DNA of 24,823 nucleotides from Armatimonadota bacterium. GTDB taxonomy: Bacteria; Armatimonadota; Chthonomonadetes; Chthonomonadales; Chthonomonadaceae. The notes under the pieces were generated by a model, which was not told the DNA's origin, did not search any database, and saw only the letters and a program-made list of their open reading frames with translations. How positions within the stretch are numbered: position 1 is the first letter of the stretch; each line of letters starts with the position of its first letter. The stretch spans positions 1 to 24,823 of the forward strand of contig JAPLCR010000318.1 in the NCBI GenBank assembly GCA_026392135.1. Direction: 5' to 3'. The translations under genes were made by a program, and so were the position numbers. Positions 21,425-24,823 of the stretch are shown piece by piece.

Positions 21425-23098
21425 ATGAGCGAGAACGCTTCTACCCTCTGTCTCATCTACTGCCGAGTGAGTTCCGCCAAACAGGTCACGGAAGGAGACG
21501 GGTTGCACAGTCAGGAGAAACGCTGTCGCGACTTCGCCACCTTGAAGGGCTATCTCGTGATTGGCGTCTTTCAGGAGGGAATTACGGGAACCGCGGCTGA
21601 CCGCCCCGCCATGAACGCCATGCTCGCCACTCTGGGAGCGCAAAGCGGAGAAACCGTCGTTCTCATTGACGACATAAAACGGTTCGCTCGCGATGTCAGC
21701 CTTCATTTCGACCTCAAAGCCGAGATAACTAAACGGGGCGGGAGACTGGAAAGCCCGCTCTTTCATTTCGAGGATAGCCCCGAAGGCAAGTTCGTCGAAA
21801 CCGTCATCGCCGCGCAAGCGGAACTGGAGCGAAACCAGAACCAGAGACAGGTTATGAATCGCATGAGGTCTAGGCTGGAGCAAGGGTACTGGGTCTTCAA
21901 TCGGGTTCCCGGCTACAAATACGTTCACGAACGAGTTCACAAGAAAGTCCTCTCGCTGGATGATAAGTGGGCTCTCGTTGTTCAGGAGGCGTTGGAAGGG
22001 TTTGCCGGAGAGCGGTTCGCGACTACGATGGAGGTCTTTCGATTTCTGGACAAGGCGGGTCTGTTTGGCATCGTTAATTCCAAGAATCGCGGAAGGCACA
22101 TCATGCAAACCCATAGGATACTGAGGCATAGGCTCTATACCGGACACATTGAGTTTCCATCTTGGAACATCTCGCTCCGAAAGGGCTATCACCCCGCGCT
22201 TATCTCACTGGAGACCTACGACACGATACAGGACAAGTTAGAGGGGAGAAGCAGAAAGAGCGTCGCCTCTCCCAATAGAGGGGAGTTCCTGCTTCGTAAC
22301 TTTGTCGGATGCGCGGAGTGTGGTCGCGCCTACACAGGCTGTTGGAGCAAGGGGAAACTCCACCGCTACGCCTACTACCTCTGCTACAATAAAGACTGCT
22401 CAAACTACTCCAAAAGCATTCCCAAAGAGAAGATGGAGAGCGACTTTGAACAGGTGTTACGCCCCCTCGAAACCTCCGCTGACCTTTTGGAGTTAATGGA
22501 GAGGTTCGGAACGCGAATCTGGAACGAAAAGAAGCAAGAACAGGAAAAACACTTCGAGCGGATGGAAAAGCGAGTTCGCGAGATAGAGAAGGAGTTGAAC
22601 GACAAGACGGACAAGTTCAGCCAAACGAAGAGCGAGGTGATTGTACGGTTGTTGGAGAAACAGATTGAGGATTTGGAGCAAGAGCGGTTACGTCTGATAG
22701 ACAGGTTGAACCCTCAAAACAGGGAGAAAGAGCAGGAGTTGCAGAGCGACTTTAGAACACTATTCGATTCAGTGCGAGATGTATTGAAAAGCCCTTACCA
22801 GACTTGGGAAAATGGGGGTACGCCATTGAAACGCACGGTGGCGAAACTGGCGTTTTCAGGGTTGGTTCTCTATGACCGAAATAGCGGGTTTAGAACACCG
22901 AATTTGTCGCTCCCATACCAGATAATCCAGCATTTTGGCACACAAAAATCGGGATGGTGGACCCTGAGTGAGCAAGTTAGAACACTGTCAGATTGGGTGC
23001 GAAAGGCAGATGGAACGAACCCGCAGGTCTGGGAGGAGTTCCTCCGAACGTTGATAGTTTGGAGCAAAGCCTTGCAAGACGCATCGCGACTTGTGTAG
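21425..23098 (+). CDS. large serine recombinase/integrase
   Basis: 557 residues. The resolvase-type catalytic domain starts with LIYCRVSS (catalytic Ser at 16), includes IDDIKRFARD and the ETVIAAQAELERNQNQRQV boundary helix. The recombinase domain (about 155-270) has VPGYKYV and HRILRHRLYTGHIEF. A recombinase zinc ribbon from about 297 reads CAECGRAYTGC...CYNKDCS. A long coiled coil (about 365-440) and a C-terminal helical part follow. This is the full layout of large serine integrases that insert phages and elements at short att sites without host factors. It is at the right end of the element, as usual, so one att site is expected just after it or before 21425. I could not identify the att core by eye. 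Confidence 0.9.
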   Translation: MSENASTLCLIYCRVSSAKQVTEGDGLHSQEKRCRDFATLKGYLVIGVFQEGITGTAADRPAMNAMLATLGAQSGETVVLIDDIKRFARDVSLHFDLKAEITKRGGRLESPLFHFEDSPEGKFVETVIAAQAELERNQNQRQVMNRMRSRLEQGYWVFNRVPGYKYVHERVHKKVLSLDDKWALVVQEALEGFAGERFATTMEVFRFLDKAGLFGIVNSKNRGRHIMQTHRILRHRLYTGHIEFPSWNISLRKGYHPALISLETYDTIQDKLEGRSRKSVASPNRGEFLLRNFVGCAECGRAYTGCWSKGKLHRYAYYLCYNKDCSNYSKSIPKEKMESDFEQVLRPLETSADLLELMERFGTRIWNEKKQEQEKHFERMEKRVREIEKELNDKTDKFSQTKSEVIVRLLEKQIEDLEQERLRLIDRLNPQNREKEQELQSDFRTLFDSVRDVLKSPYQTWENGGTPLKRTVAKLAFSGLVLYDRNSGFRTPNLSLPYQIIQHFGTQKSGWWTLSEQVRTLSDWVRKADGTNPQVWEEFLRTLIVWSKALQDASRLV

Positions 23099-23322
23099 AG
23101 GGACGCTCCTCCCATTCCTTGACACGCGCCTCCTATGTTTCAAGATTCAGATATGCTGTGTCTTGAGTATGAGCGTTGTTGGGAGGCCCGCAATATGCGT
23201 TGCGTGGAAGCGGAAACGACCTGTTGAAACAAGTTTTCGCTATCCGTTTTAGCATGGTGAAACCCATGTGTTAGGGCGTGACAACGCCTTGATACCAGCG
23301 CTCTCTCAACACTGCCTTAACA

Positions 23323-23367
23323 GGGTGCAGAATCTTTTCAATTTACTTGAAAATAGTTCTCGCACCC
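23323..23367. repeat. extended two-part hairpin in front of the IscU-like gene
   Basis: Outer stem GGGTGC (23323-23328)/GCACCC (23362-23367) and inner stem TTTTCAA (23335-23341)/TTGAAAA (23347-23353) with a 5-nt loop. The internal-loop sides are 6 and 8 nt. It sits immediately upstream of a promoter, so it is either the terminator region of upstream transcription or a site linked to the element end. Confidence 0.5.
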
Positions 23368-23369
23368 CC

Positions 23370-23398
23370 TTGTAATACTTTGGTATTGTTGATATTAT
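23370..23398 (+). promoter_or_regulatory. promoter for the IscU-like gene
   Basis: TTGTAA (23370-23375, 4 of 6), 17-bp spacer, TATTAT (23393-23398, 5 of 6), in a locally A/T-rich stretch. Transcription would start near 23405, 34 nt before GTG 23439. Confidence 0.55.
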
Positions 23399-23438
23399 TA
23401 AATAATATACGATTCCCAGCCAACAGGAGCGTAGAGAC

Positions 23439-23789
23439 GTGTTCACTGCTATCGTACAAGACCATGTGTACAACCCCCGTAATACAGGCTTACTCGAAAA
23501 CGCTACGCATCACGGTGTAGCGGGAGTTCCAGGAGACGGGCCCTATATGTTGATGTGGTTCGAGGTCACGGAGGGTACGATTGTCCGCGCCTCTTACGAC
23601 ACGTACGGTTGCCCCTCAGCAATTGCCAGCGGAAGTGTTTCCGCCGAGATATTGCAGGGGCGCACCATCTCGCAGGCCCTCTTGCTGGATGCAAACGATA
23701 TTCAACGGTTATTGGGCGGACTGCCATCTGGCAAGGAACATTGCGCGCAACTCGTTGTCGATACGATACGAGACGCTTTTTCGGGATAG
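23439..23789 (+). CDS. IscU/NifU-like iron-sulfur scaffold homologue lacking the first ligand cysteine
   Basis: 116 residues, GTG 23439 with AGGAG 9 nt upstream. The NifU_N/IscU pattern is clear: YNPRNTGLLE, GVPGDGPYM, DTYGCPSAIASGS (C58), LLGGLPSGKEHCAQL (H101, C102). The family holds a [2Fe-2S] cluster with three Cys plus Asp. Here the position of the first Cys (AC-GD-x in IscU) reads P31-G32-D33, so only two ligand Cys remain. Either it binds metal differently, has another role, or is degenerate. No sufB/iscS/hscA genes are adjacent. The RHS-type gene starts 14 nt after its stop, an odd pairing. Confidence 0.85.
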   Translation: MFTAIVQDHVYNPRNTGLLENATHHGVAGVPGDGPYMLMWFEVTEGTIVRASYDTYGCPSAIASGSVSAEILQGRTISQALLLDANDIQRLLGGLPSGKEHCAQLVVDTIRDAFSG

Positions 23790-23803
23790 AAGGGGTTACT
23801 GAC

Positions 23804-24823
23804 ATGGGCGACTTTGTCTGGATGGGTATCTTCGGGAACATTCCTGACTTGGGGAACACAATTCCCGTTGGCAATAGCGGCGGAAGTTGCGGGGGCGACC
23901 CTAGCTCTCAGACCACCGTAGACTTCTCTCCTACTGTCAACTCCAATGCGCGAGATGAGCGCGGTTTCTCCCTAATCGCGCAGAAGTTCAACCTCGCTGT
24001 CAACTTCTTCTATAGCGGACTGAGCAACGGAACCGTTACGGAGTACGGGCGGGGACGTAACGCCAGCGTCCGCTGTCGCATCACCTCCAGCACCTCTTCT
24101 AGCGCCGTGACCATGACCCTCGGCGATATGCGCAACTACGGCTACACGAAAGTCGGTACGGCGGGCGGCGTGACCACTTACACCCCTGTCGCGGGTAACG
24201 GCGCGACCTCCAGCCTCTCCTTCGATGGAACGACTTTTACCCAGTACCTCAACAACGGGATGCAACTCCAGTACGCAGCGCAGGTGGCGGGCGGCAACCC
24301 GGTGGCGCATCAACTGACGAAAGTCGCGGATGCGGACGGCGTGGCTCAAACCTACACCTACGGCTCAGGAGTGGAGGCGGGTCTCCTCAAGACCATCCAG
24401 ACGCCGGGCGGCAACACCGTCTCCTTTATCTATATGGCGAGTACGGGAACCTCTCTTGTGAACGCGATACAGGACTGGACAGGTCGTTTCTGGACGATGC
24501 AGTACGACGCGAGCCGGAACATGACGACGTATCAGACCCCGATGGGTTGTATCACGAAGTTCGGTTATGATGGCTCGAACAATATGACGAGCGTTCAAGA
24601 CCCGCAGGGCTACACGACCTCGTTTACCTACTCGACCATCCCTGCTCCGACAAAACTGACGAATGTGAATGCAGGGAGCGGTGTCTGGACATTCACCTAC
24701 AGTGGCGGCTTTAGCCAGGTGAAGGTGACGAACCCTCAGTTTGGGACGATGGTGTACGGCTTGAGCGGAGGTATCGTGACGGTGATGACGGATGTGAGCG
24801 GGAGTGTGACGAGTTATAGCTAC
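23804..24823 (+). CDS. RHS/YD-repeat protein, 3' end outside the window
   Basis: Open frame of at least 340 residues from ATG 23804 (AAGGGG 8 nt upstream) to the window end, with no stop. Composition is Gly/Thr/Ser/Asn-rich with repeated 'Y...G...T' strands: AQTYTYGSG, FWTMQYDASRNMTTYQTP, KFGYDGSNNMTSVQDPQG, TFTYSGGFSQVKVTNPQFG, typical RHS/YD repeats that build a beta-sheet cocoon around secreted toxins or form wall-bound proteins. The N-terminus lacks a signal peptide and begins near what is usually an internal part of such proteins, so the gene may be 5'-truncated. Any C-terminal toxin domain and its immunity gene would be beyond the window. Confidence 0.8.
   Translation, partial: MGDFVWMGIFGNIPDLGNTIPVGNSGGSCGGDPSSQTTVDFSPTVNSNARDERGFSLIAQKFNLAVNFFYSGLSNGTVTEYGRGRNASVRCRITSSTSSSAVTMTLGDMRNYGYTKVGTAGGVTTYTPVAGNGATSSLSFDGTTFTQYLNNGMQLQYAAQVAGGNPVAHQLTKVADADGVAQTYTYGSGVEAGLLKTIQTPGGNTVSFIYMASTGTSLVNAIQDWTGRFWTMQYDASRNMTTYQTPMGCITKFGYDGSNNMTSVQDPQGYTTSFTYSTIPAPTKLTNVNAGSGVWTFTYSGGFSQVKVTNPQFGTMVYGLSGGIVTVMTDVSGSVTSYSY

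Larger units (their letters stand above)
23099..23438. other. intergenic region after the recombinase, probable element end
   Basis: About 340 bases. Small inverted repeats include CATGG-tgaaac-CCATG near 23253-23269 and GGCGT-gaca-ACGCC near 23275-23288. A long interrupted hairpin at 23323-23367 and a promoter at 23370-23398 come next. No coding frame is convincing. The attachment site of the serine recombinase could lie here; it cannot be defined from one end alone. Confidence 0.4.

Noticed and set aside
21416..22192. 258-codon minus-strand frame inside the recombinase
   Set aside because: Opposite-strand shadow of a well-defined serine recombinase; no family resemblance or ribosome-binding site.

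Overview
The window is an accessory, mobile-element-rich region of a bacterial chromosome or large element with roughly mid-50s GC. Ribosome-binding sites are mostly good AAGGAGG types, TTG and GTG starts are common, and many minus-strand genes are joined by ATGA overlaps. Multi-Cys zinc-ribbon membrane proteins, an RHS/YD-repeat protein, a replication-relaxation protein and a MerR regulator with an 'LAPGLELY' tail suggest Armatimonadota or Chloroflexota. That is a low-confidence inference from gene style; no rRNA or tRNA was seen.

Left part (1-10.5 kb): a Fic protein lacking a usable 5' end, then two paralogous coiled-coil proteins flanking a zinc-ribbon/PsbP-like membrane protein. A long minus-strand block follows. 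It encodes a VirD4/TraG-like ATPase, a replication-relaxation protein, two zinc-ribbon membrane proteins and a HerA/DUF87-type ATPase. With the coiled-coil/zinc-ribbon pair this looks like an uncharacterised membrane-associated DNA-translocation or secretion locus with two different motor ATPases. One apparent 1297-codon reading frame here is best explained as two genes merged by a one-base frameshift.

Middle (10.6-14 kb): a decayed two-gene cassette (frameshifted DUF6932-like protein plus an Xre partner that has lost its HTH), a MerR regulator, a 7TM sensor domain without a kinase, and a GNAT-like acyltransferase.

Right part (14-23.1 kb): a compact integrative element without phage structural genes. 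It has two plus-strand Xre regulators with palindromes upstream, and a two-repeat CRISPR remnant whose terminal repeat supplies the stop codon of a truncated WYL regulator. An ATGA-coupled operon encodes a replication-type protein, a phage O-like protein and an adenine/cytosine-N4 DNA methyltransferase. A structured plus-strand candidate ncRNA with an intrinsic terminator lies upstream of that operon. Next come a small basic protein, a fused Mrr-nuclease/DUF457 membrane hydrolase with an internal Shine-Dalgarno site, another Xre protein, two small unknown proteins and a large serine recombinase.

Right edge (23.1-24.8 kb): a strong hairpin and promoter, an IscU/NifU-like scaffold protein lacking the first ligand cysteine, and an RHS/YD-repeat protein running off the end of the window. 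Several genes (Fic, zinc-ribbon gene, DUF6932-like, Xre partner, WYL) are broken, which fits repeated insertion and decay.
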